Source of the DNA: Streptomyces sp. TP-A0356
Lineage (GTDB): Bacteria; Actinomycetota; Actinomycetes; Streptomycetales; Streptomycetaceae
NCBI RefSeq assembly: GCF_001417775.1
Contig: NZ_BBZJ01000015.1
Span: forward strand, 422,657 to 486,656
Direction: 5' to 3'
Length of the DNA: 64,000 nt
The notes under the pieces were generated by a model. That model was not told the DNA's origin, made no database searches, and worked only from the letters and a program-made list of their open reading frames with translations. The first letter of the stretch is position 1, and the number at the start of each line of letters is the position of its first letter. A program made the translations under genes and the position numbers. Below are positions 44,787 through 52,781 of this stretch, piece by piece.

Positions 44787-46076
44787 ATGCGAGATGTACG
44801 TGAGGCCTGGGCGACGGTCACCGCCCGGACCGTGAAGTTGCGCCAGAATCCCGATGTCGTCCAGGCGGTGCGTTCCACCGCCGCCGCGACGATCGCCTAC
44901 GTGGTCGCGGTACACCTAAGTCCCGAGCCGGCCCCGCTCACCGCGCCCCTGACCGCCCTGCTGGTGGTCCAGGTCACGCTCTACGCGACGATCACCAACA
45001 GCGTGCGCCGGGTGAACTCCGTGGTGGCCGGTGTCGTCATCGCCATCGGCTTCAGCATCCTGGTCGGCCTCACCTGGTGGAGCCTGGCCCTGATCATCCT
45101 GGCCTCACTGGCCGTCGGACATCTCGTACGGGTCAGCGAATACGTACCCGAGGTGGCGATCAGCGCCATGCTGGTCCTCGGGGTGACCCAGGTCGGCAGC
45201 ACGGCGTGGGCCCGGGTCCTGGAGACCTTGATCGGCGCGGTGGTCGGCCTGGCCACCAATCTGTTCTTCGCTCCCCCGGTGTGGGTGCAAACGGCCGGGG
45301 AGTCCATCGAGGACCTGGCGCGCCGGATGCGACAGCTGATGCTGCGGGTCGGGGAGCAGGCCGCGGGCCGTTCACCCGTGACGCAGGTGACCGCACGGCT
45401 GCTGGAGGCGCGCCGGCTCGATCACGACATCGTGGTGGTCGACGCGGCACTGCGGCAGGCCGAGGAGAGCCTGAGGCTGAACCCCCGGGTCCGCGAGGGC
45501 CTGTTGTACCGCATCGTGCTGCGCACCGGGCTGGACACACTGGAGATCGTCACGGTGGTCCTGCGGGTGATCACCCGTACCCTCTCCGACCTGGCGAAGG
45601 AGCGCGAACCGGAGGCACTGTTCGAACCCGAGATCGGGGCCACGCTGGAGCGGCTGCTCTCCGAGATCGGTGACGCCGTGGTCAGCTTCGCGGTGCTCGT
45701 CACCACCGATGTCACCCGCAGCGCCGAGAACGCGGAGGTCCGGCTCGCCGAGCAGCTGGTCACGGCGGGCGCGACCCGCGACAAGCTGGCCCAGCTGCTG
45801 CTGGAGGAGGTCCAGCGGGACACACGCCAGTGGCAGCTTCACGGCGCCATCCTGACCGAGGTCAACCGCATCCTCGACGAGCTGGACACGGAGCACCGAA
45901 CCCGCCGTCTGCTGGAGGAACTGGACCGCGGCACCCGCGAGCAGCGGGAGCGCAACCCCTTCCTCACGAGGCTGTGGGACCTGAGGCGCCACCCGCGGCT
46001 GGCCCGCGTGCACGCTCTGCTCCTCGGCCGGATCCTCCGCCGGAACCGTCCGACCCCCCGCCGGCGTTCCAGATGA
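44787..46076 (+). CDS. FUSC/aromatic acid exporter family protein
   Basis: 429 residues. Four to six TM helices in the first 190 residues (VVQAVRSTAAATIAYVVAVHLS..., APLTALLVVQVTLYATITNSVRRVNSVVAGVVIAIGFSILVGLTWWSLALIILASLAVGHLV) match the FUSC/ArAE family. The remaining 240 residues are a long helical cytoplasmic domain. Family members export aromatic acids or other anions. The next gene's ATG overlaps its TGA (ATGA), so the two are translationally coupled. Confidence 0.85.
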   Translation: MRDVREAWATVTARTVKLRQNPDVVQAVRSTAAATIAYVVAVHLSPEPAPLTAPLTALLVVQVTLYATITNSVRRVNSVVAGVVIAIGFSILVGLTWWSLALIILASLAVGHLVRVSEYVPEVAISAMLVLGVTQVGSTAWARVLETLIGAVVGLATNLFFAPPVWVQTAGESIEDLARRMRQLMLRVGEQAAGRSPVTQVTARLLEARRLDHDIVVVDAALRQAEESLRLNPRVREGLLYRIVLRTGLDTLEIVTVVLRVITRTLSDLAKEREPEALFEPEIGATLERLLSEIGDAVVSFAVLVTTDVTRSAENAEVRLAEQLVTAGATRDKLAQLLLEEVQRDTRQWQLHGAILTEVNRILDELDTEHRTRRLLEELDRGTREQRERNPFLTRLWDLRRHPRLARVHALLLGRILRRNRPTPRRRSR

Positions 46077-47185
46077 CGACAACGACGGGACGAGGAAAGG
46101 GCCGGGGCATGGGCACGGTGCGGATCGACGGGAACTCTCTGGTGCTGCCGGGGGGTGTACGGGTCCGTTTCATGCGGACGCTGCGACTGCCGGAGAGCGG
46201 GACACACCCGCTGCCTCCGGGGCTCGGGGAGTTTCCGGTCCGCCGGGTGGAGGACCATGCGCAGACGGTGCCGGCCGAGTGGCGGGCACGCGGGGGCGTG
46301 ATGCTGCCGGTGTACCTGCGCGAGGCCATGTGGCTGAGCTTCGGCGCGGCGGAACCGGCCGCCCTGCAGGTGGGCGTGGGCAAGGTGTGCGCGGTCTCCG
46401 GCAGGCCCTGGAGCTCCCGCCTCGCCCGCGACCCGCAGAACTATGTGGTGCTGCCGCGACAGCCGTGGCTCGACGGGATCAACTCCGGCAGGGGGACGGT
46501 CCGCCAGTTCGTGGCGGTACCGCTGGGGCTCGGTGCCACGGTCGAGGGCCAGGTCACCGGTGAGGAGGTCTGGGGCGGCCTGCAGCTGCAGACGTTTCCG
46601 CTCCGGGAGGCTCCGCTCGCCAGGTGGCGCGAGGAGGAGCGGCGCAAGCGCGAGCGGGCCCGGGAGATCGAGAAGGCGATGTCGGCGGGCGCGGGAGTCT
46701 ACGGGGGCGCTCCGCCGGCCCCTGGCGCACCGCCCGCGCCCGCCGCCATGGCCGCGCCGGGCAGTGCCCCGATGGCCGCGCCGGGCGGAGCCCCGCGCAG
46801 CGCACCCGCGATGGGCCTGGGCGTCGGCGGTTCGATGCGCCAGGAGGTCTACCGGGACGAGTGGCCGGACGGGAGCTGGGCGGAGGAGGCGGCCGGACGG
46901 GTGTTCGTGCATCTGGTGACGCCTCCGCAGTGGCGCCGCATCACGGGTGAGGCGCCTCCGCCGTCTCCGGTGGACCGCGCCGCGTACACGAATGCGGGGC
47001 TGCCGTGGTTCGACCACTACGACCAGGACGCCGAGGACCTCGCCCCCACGGACACGCTGGGCCAGGTCAAGTCGGTGGGCGACTGGCTCGGCGACGACCA
47101 CGACCCCTGGCAGCCGCCCTCCCCGCACCAGGTGAAGCCGCTCGGCGATGCACCGGGCAGGCCGGTGCAGGACGGCGACTGGTAG
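46073..47185 (+). CDS. Hypothetical protein coupled to the FUSC gene
   Basis: About 370 residues from ATG 46073, which overlaps the FUSC stop; ATG 46109, with GAGGAAAGG upstream, is the alternative. The first 200 residues are a compact alpha/beta region, then a charged helix (ARWREEERRKRERAREIEKAM), an Ala/Pro/Gly/Met-rich low-complexity linker (about 215-265), and an acidic C-terminal domain with several Trp. No family recognised. The operon position links it to the membrane protein. Confidence 0.72.
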   Translation: MTTTTGRGKGRGMGTVRIDGNSLVLPGGVRVRFMRTLRLPESGTHPLPPGLGEFPVRRVEDHAQTVPAEWRARGGVMLPVYLREAMWLSFGAAEPAALQVGVGKVCAVSGRPWSSRLARDPQNYVVLPRQPWLDGINSGRGTVRQFVAVPLGLGATVEGQVTGEEVWGGLQLQTFPLREAPLARWREEERRKRERAREIEKAMSAGAGVYGGAPPAPGAPPAPAAMAAPGSAPMAAPGGAPRSAPAMGLGVGGSMRQEVYRDEWPDGSWAEEAAGRVFVHLVTPPQWRRITGEAPPPSPVDRAAYTNAGLPWFDHYDQDAEDLAPTDTLGQVKSVGDWLGDDHDPWQPPSPHQVKPLGDAPGRPVQDGDW

Positions 47186-47195
47186 CCCCTCAGCT

Positions 47196-47212
47196 GTTGC
47201 ATATGATGCAAC
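47196..47212. promoter_or_regulatory. 17-bp palindrome upstream of the lactonase gene
   Basis: GTTGCAT-ATG-ATGCAAC is a perfect inverted repeat in the 111-bp gap before the lactonase. It resembles operators of dimeric repressors. It begins 11 bases after the previous stop, so it could also mark an independent promoter. Confidence 0.5.
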
Positions 47213-47296
47213 GCCCGTTGTCCATCTTGCACTTGGCGGTCGCCGGGCGCCATGGTGGCTGTCACAGCTGAGGCCGTCGACTCTCGAGGTGCGGGC

Positions 47297-48505
47297 ATGG
47301 ACAGGGGTGCGGAACGGGTGCGGGGTTCGCTCGGCGGCTGGAGCAGACGGCGGTTCCTCGGCGCCGCCACGGCCGCCACCGCGGTGACGACGATCCCGGC
47401 GCCGGCCGCGCCCGGGCAGGCGCCGACGCCACAGAAGGACCCGACGGGGGCGTCCTCGCCACCGGGCCGCCCCTCGGGTCCCCGCCCTCTGTTCCTCGGC
47501 ACGTACACCTCCGTCGAGGGCGGCGGCCAGGGCATCGGCCTGGCGACGTACGACCCGAGGAGCGGCCGGATCACCGCCACCGGGACGGTGCCGGGGGTGG
47601 CCGACCCGTCGTACCTCGCGGTACATCCCGGCGGGCACACGCTCTACGCCGTCGACGAGCGGCAGCAGGGCGGGGTGACGGCCGTACGCCTGCCCGAACA
47701 CGAGATCCTCGGCACCCGCGACACCGGCGGGGCGGGTCCCTGCCATCTGTCGGTGCACCCGAGCGGGCGCTGGCTGCTTAGCGCCAACTACCTCTCGGGC
47801 AGTGTGGCCGTGCATCCCGTCGAGCTCTCGGGTGCGCTCGGTGAGCGCACCGATCTGGTCACGCACGCCGACCCGCCGCCCGGGCCGGGTCAACTGGGAC
47901 CGCACGCCCACCAGTTCATCACCAGTCCCGACGGTGGCCACGTCCTCGCCGTCGACCTGGGCACCGACACCGTATACACCTACCGCCTCGACCCCGCCCG
48001 GGGCACGCTCACCGAGGCCTCCCAGGCACACACGCGTCCGGGCGCGGGGCCCCGGCACCTCACGTTCCACCCCGGCGGCCGCTTCGCCTATCTCGCGAAC
48101 GAGGTCGACAACACGGCCGTCGTCTGCGCCTACGACCCGGCGACCGGGCGCCTCACCCCGGGCGAGGCGCAGTCTACGGGCACGGGCGAGGGCACGAGTT
48201 ATCCGGCGCAGTTCGTGGTGACGGCGGACGGCTCGTACGCGTATCTCGCCAACCGCGGTCACAACAGCCTGACCCGGTACGCCATTGAGGCGGGCGGCGC
48301 CCGGTTGCGGCTGCTGGACACGGTGCCGGTGGGCGGGGACTTCCCGCGTCACATCGCGCTCTCCCCCGACGGCCGGCTGCTGTTCGCGGCGAACCAGCGG
48401 TCGAGCACGGTCAGTGTCTTCCACGTCGACGGGGCAAGCGGTGGACTGCGGCTCGCGGGCGAGCCGTTCGCGTCACCCGTCGCGGTCTGTGCGCTGCCGC
48501 TGTAG
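47297..48505 (+). CDS. Tat-exported lactonase family (6-phosphogluconolactonase-like) protein
   Basis: 402 residues. A twin-arginine signal (SRRRFLGAATAATAVTTIPAPAAP) leads to a seven-bladed beta-propeller of the Pgl/YkgB lactonase family, with recurring blades such as YLAVHPGGHTLYAVDE, HLSVHPSGRWLLSANY, HQFITSPDGGHVLAVDLG and HIALSPDGRLLFAANQR. Export means it does not serve the cytoplasmic pentose-phosphate path; it is more likely to act on an extracellular lactone. ATG 47297 has GAGG upstream. A 17-bp palindrome precedes it. Confidence 0.9.
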   Translation: MDRGAERVRGSLGGWSRRRFLGAATAATAVTTIPAPAAPGQAPTPQKDPTGASSPPGRPSGPRPLFLGTYTSVEGGGQGIGLATYDPRSGRITATGTVPGVADPSYLAVHPGGHTLYAVDERQQGGVTAVRLPEHEILGTRDTGGAGPCHLSVHPSGRWLLSANYLSGSVAVHPVELSGALGERTDLVTHADPPPGPGQLGPHAHQFITSPDGGHVLAVDLGTDTVYTYRLDPARGTLTEASQAHTRPGAGPRHLTFHPGGRFAYLANEVDNTAVVCAYDPATGRLTPGEAQSTGTGEGTSYPAQFVVTADGSYAYLANRGHNSLTRYAIEAGGARLRLLDTVPVGGDFPRHIALSPDGRLLFAANQRSSTVSVFHVDGASGGLRLAGEPFASPVAVCALPL

Positions 48506-48727
48506 CGCGCGCGGACAGGTGGCCCGGGCGGCCCGCGTCAACAGGACGTGTATGCGTTCGGTCAGTTGCGAGACATCGTCGGCTGGCCGGTAGAACGTCA
48601 GGCGTACGTCGCCGTGGCTGCGGGCCCGCTCGATGCGCAGCGTCAGCCCGTGCCGGTCGACGGCGAGCGGCAGAACGCGTACGGCGCCGTGCGGGCCCTC
48701 CGGATCGACGAGACGGGTGAGCCGTGC
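48473..48727 (-). pseudogene. 5'-truncated fragment, possibly DUF2470-like
   Basis: The minus-strand frame bounded by TGA 48728-48730 and TGA 48473-48475 reads RLVDPEGPHGAVRVLPLAVDRHGLTLRIERARSHGDVRLTFYRPADDVSQLTERIHVLL..., a convincing protein C-terminus. It contains no ATG, GTG or TTG start. It resembles the C-terminal strand region of DUF2470 proteins. It overlaps the lactonase 3' end by 33 bp. A gene that lost its front part is the simplest reading. Confidence 0.4.
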
Positions 48728-48737
48728 TCACCCGGCG

Positions 48738-49568
48738 TCAGACGTGCGCTGTCCAGTGACCGGGGCGAGTGACTGACGCCGGCAGCCGGGTGCCCGCGCT
48801 GCCCCGCGCCGCGTTGATCTGAGGCTGGGTCAGGAAGATGGCGCCGGTCAGATCGGCTTCGGTGAGGTTCGCGTCGCGCAGGTCGGCGCCGATCATGTCC
48901 GCACCGCGCAGATCGGCGCCCGTGAGGTCGGCGGCTATGAGGTAGGCGCCGCGCAGACTGGCACCGCGCAGATCGGCCCCCTTGAGCCGGGCACCGATGA
49001 GATCGGCGCCCCGGTGGTCCTTCTTCCTCCGCCCGGCACCGGCTCGCACCAGCTCGCTGGTGCGCAGCAGCAGCACGTTGACCCGCCGCCGGTGCCCGTG
49101 CACATCCAACTGCCCAAGCTCCTCCGAGGTTTGGAGGGTGAGCCGCTCGGTGCCCTCCAGCATGCGGCGCAGATCGGCGTGGACCGGTCGGGCGGCCGGC
49201 AAGGTCAGCGCCTCCGTCAGGTACCACAGGAGTTCGTGCAGTTGGCGCATCACGGGGAACACGTCGAACATCCGCCGCCGGTGCTCCGGGTCGCCCGCCC
49301 GCCAGTCCCGTCCGCCGAAGGTGATCCGGGATACCTTCTGTCCGGCGCCGAAGCAGTCGTAGACCGTGCAGCCGGAGAACCCGCGGGTCCGCAGCTCGGT
49401 GTGGACGCCGCAGCGGAAGTCGTCCCGCAGGTTCGGGCAGGGCGTGCCTGCGTCCTTGCCGATCGCGAAGTCCGCAGAGGCGGCGAAGGGCAGCGCGACA
49501 CAGCACAGCGCGAAGCACTGGCTGCAGTCGGCGCGCAGGTCGGAGCGGTCGGCGGGGGTCGCGTGCAT
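48738..49568 (-). CDS. Pentapeptide-repeat protein with Cys-rich N-terminal domain
   Basis: 276 residues. Residues 1-90 are rich in cysteine (CSQCFALCCVALPFAAS..., GTPCPNLRDDFRCGVHTELRTRGFSGCTVYDCFGAGQ), suggesting a metal-binding domain. A helical middle follows. The last ~75 residues are A(D/N)LxG pentapeptide repeats (ADLIGARLKGADLRGASLRGAYLIAADLTGADL...), which form a right-handed quadrilateral beta-helix. The TAGGCT hexamer lies seven bases before the ATG without a ribosome site, so it is probably leaderless. Function unknown. Confidence 0.85.
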   Translation of the reverse strand: MHATPADRSDLRADCSQCFALCCVALPFAASADFAIGKDAGTPCPNLRDDFRCGVHTELRTRGFSGCTVYDCFGAGQKVSRITFGGRDWRAGDPEHRRRMFDVFPVMRQLHELLWYLTEALTLPAARPVHADLRRMLEGTERLTLQTSEELGQLDVHGHRRRVNVLLLRTSELVRAGAGRRKKDHRGADLIGARLKGADLRGASLRGAYLIAADLTGADLRGADMIGADLRDANLTEADLTGAIFLTQPQINAARGSAGTRLPASVTRPGHWTAHV

Positions 49569-49835
49569 GACGTCCAGCCTAACGACCGGGCGGCGCGGCT
49601 GAGGGCAGCGGTCTGCCGAGGGGGCAGCCGTCCGGCGCCCGGGGGCCCTCGGCGCCTCGACCAACCGACGACCGACCGACGACCAACCGAACCGACGACC
49701 GACGATGACCTGGGGAGGACCCTGCAGGAACTCGCCCTGCACGGCCGGGGCCCGCCCGTGCCCGTGCCCGCCGACGACCCCGCCTTCCGCCGTGCGCTCG
49801 GTGCCGGCGGGAGTGATCCTGAGTGGGACGACTGA
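49563..49835 (+). CDS. Possible small acidic-tailed protein with a microsatellite
   Basis: An open frame from GTG 49563 ends in LGRTLQELALHGRGPPVPVPADDPAFRRALGAGGSDPEWDD, which looks like a genuine protein tail just before the ribosome site of the SRPBCC gene. Its 5' half is a run of CCGACGACC/CCAACCGA short repeats and overlaps the divergent pentapeptide gene's start. The true start is therefore doubtful and may have been lost to repeat expansion. Confidence 0.35.
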   Translation: MHDVQPNDRAARLRAAVCRGGSRPAPGGPRRLDQPTTDRRPTEPTTDDDLGRTLQELALHGRGPPVPVPADDPAFRRALGAGGSDPEWDD

Positions 49836-49849
49836 CCAGGAGGAGCAAG

Positions 49850-50350
49850 GTGAAGGCGCACGGCAGCCGTGATCGAGGGACCGGCATGACGATCGACGAG
49901 ACGGCGGAACGCGTGATCGGGCTGCCACCGGAGCGGGTGGCCGCATACGCGATGGACTGGCGCCATGATCCCGAGTGGACCCAGGGCATCCGCACCGCGG
50001 AACTCACCCGGGAGGCGGACGCGGGCGGCTTCGGCGTCGGAGCCGAGGTCACCCGCACCGCGCACTTCCTCGGGAAGCGCATCCACTACGTGCTGCGGGT
50101 CGCGGCGTACGACCCGCCGGAGCTCCTGGACATGGTGTCGGTGGCGGGCCCGATGCCCATGCACGTCACGTACAGCTTCGCCGCACACCCTCAGGGCACC
50201 CTCGCGCGCATCCGGGTGCGGGGCGAGGCCGCCGGCTACTACCGTCTGGCCGCGCCGTTCATGGCCAGGCAGGTCCGCTCGTCCATCGCCAAGGACCTGC
50301 GCGACCTGGAGCGACAGCTGCTGGAGCCGCCGGGTCCCGCACACACCTGA
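49850..50350 (+). CDS. SRPBCC family (polyketide cyclase/dehydrase-like) protein
   Basis: 166 residues with the START/SRPBCC helix-grip pattern: ERVAAYAMDWRHDPEWTQGIRTAELTRE, GVGAEVTRTAHFLGKRIHYVLRVAAYDPPELLDMVSV, and the C-terminal helix FMARQVRSSIAKDLRDLERQL. Such proteins bind hydrophobic ligands. GTG 49850 is preferred because AGGAGG stands six bases upstream; ATG 49886 is the shorter option and better matches the fold start. Function unknown. Confidence 0.8.
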   Translation: MKAHGSRDRGTGMTIDETAERVIGLPPERVAAYAMDWRHDPEWTQGIRTAELTREADAGGFGVGAEVTRTAHFLGKRIHYVLRVAAYDPPELLDMVSVAGPMPMHVTYSFAAHPQGTLARIRVRGEAAGYYRLAAPFMARQVRSSIAKDLRDLERQLLEPPGPAHT

Positions 50351-50451
50351 ACTCACCGCCGAGTTTCCTGCCCTGTGGGCGTCCTCTCATCCGTACGAAA
50401 ACCAACTCCGCTACCACGGAGGGACACCGCGTACGACCCTGGAGAGACGTC

Positions 50452-50580
50452 ATGTGCACGCACTGGCCTCCGTGCCCGCCGGCCGACCGCCCCGACCACG
50501 ACGCGGCGGTCATCGTCTCCGCCCACCCCGAGCAGGGATGGAACCTGCTGTGCAACGGCACCATCGTCTTCGACGAGACA
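50452..50580 (+). pseudogene. DUF5999 gene, 5' fragment left of the inserted island
   Basis: ATG 50452 opens MCTHWPPCPPADRPDHDAAV...EQGWNLLCNGTIVFDET, the N-terminal two-thirds of a DUF5999 protein (a small actinomycete family beginning MCTHxPPCP). After residue 43 the sequence changes abruptly to unrelated codons and stops at 50670. The missing C-terminal codons are found intact 8.2 kb away at 58818-58892, so an insertion split the gene. Confidence 0.8.
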
Positions 50581-50753
50581 AAGATTGGGTTAAAACTCCC
50601 CCAGCTGCTCCCACGGGGCCTTCGGATCACAGGCGCCCCGACCTGGGGCGAAGCGATTAGCGTTCGCTAAGTCGATCTTGATTCGGCGGGCCTGGCCTGC
50701 TCAGGGATCGCTGGCGAGCCGGAGCAGACGCAAGCGATTCACAGACGGCCAGC

Positions 50754-51089
50754 TCAACGCCCGCGCCGAGCGTCGTTCTTGGCGCCCCAGCCGCCCGGAT
50801 CGTCCAGCGTGCTGCGGTCGATGACCCGGCTCACCGCCGACCGGCTGAGCCGGGCGCGCAGCTCCGGCGGCCACGTCTTGACCGCCTCGCGGTCCGCCTC
50901 GGTCAGCCCGTCCAGGGGCGCCACGGCGGGCTCGTCGGCGGGCTCCGGCCGGGCGGCGCGGTCGGCCACCTGGAGGCGCCGGTACTCGGCTGCGAGGCGC
51001 TGCGCCTCGGCGGCGACGCCGGGGGCCGACGGGTCCCGGGCGATCTCTCGCAGCCTCCGCTTGATCTCCTTGCGGCGGTCAGTCGTCAT
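50754..51089 (-). CDS. Island hypothetical protein, charged and helical
   Basis: 111 residues (MTTDRRKEIKRRLREIARDPSAPGVAAEAQRLAAEYRRLQVADRAARPEPADE..., ending GGWGAKNDARRGR). It is helical and highly charged, with no TM or cysteine. The ATG lies inside the end of the preceding HTH gene (11-bp overlap), so the two are coupled. Position next to a terminase-small-subunit-like gene suggests a phage-derived partner; the role is unknown. Confidence 0.6.
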   Translation of the reverse strand: MTTDRRKEIKRRLREIARDPSAPGVAAEAQRLAAEYRRLQVADRAARPEPADEPAVAPLDGLTEADREAVKTWPPELRARLSRSAVSRVIDRSTLDDPGGWGAKNDARRGR

Positions 51090-51798
51090 TGTCGTCCTCC
51101 AGGGGTCCGAACTCGTACTCGAAGTTGGCCAGTTGAGCCAGCACCGCATCCGCGCTGTCCGGCTCGCCGCCCAGCGGAGGCGCCGGGGCGGCCGACGGCG
51201 GCCGGGCCGATGGACCGGGCGGCAAGGCGAGCTGCTGCCGGGGCGGCTCCGGCTCGGGGCCGGGGTCCCCGCCACCCAGGGAGCGCAGCGCGCGGCCTGC
51301 CATCTCGAATGCGTAGTCCTGGAGCTTCGCGCGGTAGGCGCCGTCCACGTCCGGCAGGGCCGCCGTCACGGCCTGTACGGCGGCGGCGACGGCTGCCGCG
51401 ACGTCGTTCGCCTCGTCATCGACACGCTTGTCCAGGGCGACCGTCAGCGCCTCGGGCGCGTCCGCGCCCCGCAGCCTGCGGCGGGACTCGTTGATGCGCA
51501 GCAGCCGGTCCACGGCCTTGAGCCGGGTGTCAGGGTCCTCGGCCGTAGTCATGATCGTGTACGCGCGCTTCCACAGGGCCGACAGCTCCGCTTCGCGCAG
51601 GGCCACGTACTCCTCGGCGGCTGGGCCGACCCGGGCGCCGATCTCCTCGGTCAGGATCTCCTGCACCCGGGTGGGGCTGAGTTCGACCTGAGTGGCGATC
51701 TGCCGCACGGTCAGCCCGGCGACCCGCAGGTTGAAGATCGTCGCGTTGCGGTCGGCGTGCTGCGCCGTGTTGGGCCGGGCCTGGGGTGGGACAGCCAT
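51079..51798 (-). CDS. HTH protein resembling phage terminase small subunit
   Basis: 239 residues. Residues 18-55 are a helix-turn-helix (RNATIFNLRVAGLTVRQIATQVELSPTRVQEILTEEI). It is followed by a long helical region (AAEEYVALREAELSALWKRAYTIM...RLKAVDRLLRINESRRRLRG) as in phage terminase small subunits and related DNA-binding proteins. A Pro-rich linker and an acidic end follow. No large terminase is present in the island. It could instead be a regulator. ATG 51798 has GAGG upstream. Confidence 0.65.
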   Translation of the reverse strand: MAVPPQARPNTAQHADRNATIFNLRVAGLTVRQIATQVELSPTRVQEILTEEIGARVGPAAEEYVALREAELSALWKRAYTIMTTAEDPDTRLKAVDRLLRINESRRRLRGADAPEALTVALDKRVDDEANDVAAAVAAAVQAVTAALPDVDGAYRAKLQDYAFEMAGRALRSLGGGDPGPEPEPPRQQLALPPGPSARPPSAAPAPPLGGEPDSADAVLAQLANFEYEFGPLEDDNDD

Positions 51799-51807
51799 GT
51801 TCGCACC

Positions 51808-52107
51808 TCAGTGTTCGGCGTCGGCGAGGACGCGGGCCAGCTCGTGCAGGACGTTCACGGCGTCGTCGCAGGCCTGTTCGGCGGCGGCCTGCCAGGCGCC
51901 GAAGGCGTGCGCCCACCGGCTCTCCCGGGGACGGTGAGGGCCGGTACGGCCGGGGACGCGCATCGTGCAGGGCTCGCCGACCGGTGCTCTGCACCACCGG
52001 CACGGGAAGTCGGTCGGCCGAGGCTCCGGGACCCGGCGGGCGTACCGTGCCCGCGCCTCGGCGCAGGCCGACTGGAGGACGGCGGCGGGGGTGGGGGTGG
52101 GGGTCAT
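51808..52107 (-). CDS. Zinc-finger protein of the phage/actinomycete type
   Basis: 99 residues. C-x2-C and C (CRWCRAPVGEPCTM) followed by H in RTGPHRPRESRW form the small treble-clef-like zinc finger common in actinophage and Streptomyces island proteins. Flanking regions are helical. ATG 52107 has GGAG eight bases upstream. Its promoter must lie in the GTTCGAT-rich region immediately upstream, shared with the rightward genes. Probably nucleic-acid binding. Confidence 0.7.
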   Translation of the reverse strand: MTPTPTPAAVLQSACAEARARYARRVPEPRPTDFPCRWCRAPVGEPCTMRVPGRTGPHRPRESRWAHAFGAWQAAAEQACDDAVNVLHELARVLADAEH

Positions 52108-52119
52108 GATTGTGTCTCC

Positions 52120-52261
52120 GTTCGATTGAAGACCGATAAGTGTTCGATGAAGTGTTCGGTGATCTTGTTCGATCGGCTATTTGATCGAACACCTTCGAGT
52201 CGAACTCGGATCGGACTTTCGCAAGTCAGAGGGTGTTCGATCGAAGTTCGATGGTGTTCGG
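52120..52261. promoter_or_regulatory. GTTCGAT iteron cluster at the island's divergent promoter
   Basis: In about 140 bp between divergent genes, GTTCGAT occurs at 52120, 52142, 52167, 52235 and 52246, its complement ATCGAAC at 52184, and the variant GTTCGGT at 52154 and 52255. The region is far more AT-rich than its surroundings. Repeated 7-mers at a divergent promoter look like sites for a cooperative repressor or for a replication/partition initiator. Confidence 0.75.
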
Positions 52262-52436
52262 TCCGCGAGCAGTGCGTCCCACGCCGGTGAGCGCGCAGCC
52301 GGTGTGCAGGTGTGTCGGCTCGGGCCGGAACTACCGGCCCTGCCTGTTCCACTTCGACGGCCTGCCCCCGGCGGAGCAGGCCCGCGTGCTGCTCCGGCTC
52401 GGGGTCCACAACCCCTGCCCGACCAGGAGGAGTTGA
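52251..52436 (+). CDS. Small Cys-containing island protein
   Basis: 61 residues from ATG 52251 (GTG 52233 would add six): MVFGPRAVRPTPVSAQPVCRCVGSGRNYRPCLFHFDGLPPAEQARVLLRLGVHNPCPTRRS. Four cysteines may bind zinc. It lies two bases before the next gene. The start falls within the GTTCGAT cluster, so the repeats may also act as operator. No family recognised. Confidence 0.5.
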   Translation: MVFGPRAVRPTPVSAQPVCRCVGSGRNYRPCLFHFDGLPPAEQARVLLRLGVHNPCPTRRS

Positions 52437-52438
52437 CC

Positions 52439-52781
52439 ATGACCGAGCCGAGTGACGAGATCGTGGCGGCCGGGCGCGAGACGATCGCGGAAGTGCTGGA
52501 ACTCGCCAGGGAAGCCGTCGCAGCCGTCGTCCGGCGGGTCGAGCTGGAGACCGGGGTCACGCTCTCGGCTCTGGCCTCGCCCTCGGTCATGGACGCCACC
52601 CGGGCACAGATCGGTGACGCACTGCTCCGAGCCCGGTACGCCGTCGCGGCGGCAGAGACCGTCCTCGGGGGTCACCTGGGGCGAGTCCAGGACCCTCGGG
52701 GAGCTGATGCGCGACCCCATCTGGAGCGACGAGGAGCGCGAACGGATCGTGGACAACTTCCTTCGGGCGGGGATTAGTTGA
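52439..52781 (+). CDS. Island helical protein with probable frameshift in a G5 tract
   Basis: ATG 52439 (GGAGGAG upstream) reads MTEPSDEIVAAGRETIAEVLELAREAVAAVVRRVELETGVTLSALAS...AAAETVLGG. After the GGGGG at about 52668 the open frame becomes Arg-rich and ends at 52777. The frame one base later reads TWGESRTLGELMRDPIWSDEERERIVDNFLRAGIS and ends at 52781, which is clearly more protein-like. One G too many explains both. Intact length would be about 113 residues; function unknown. Confidence 0.55.
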
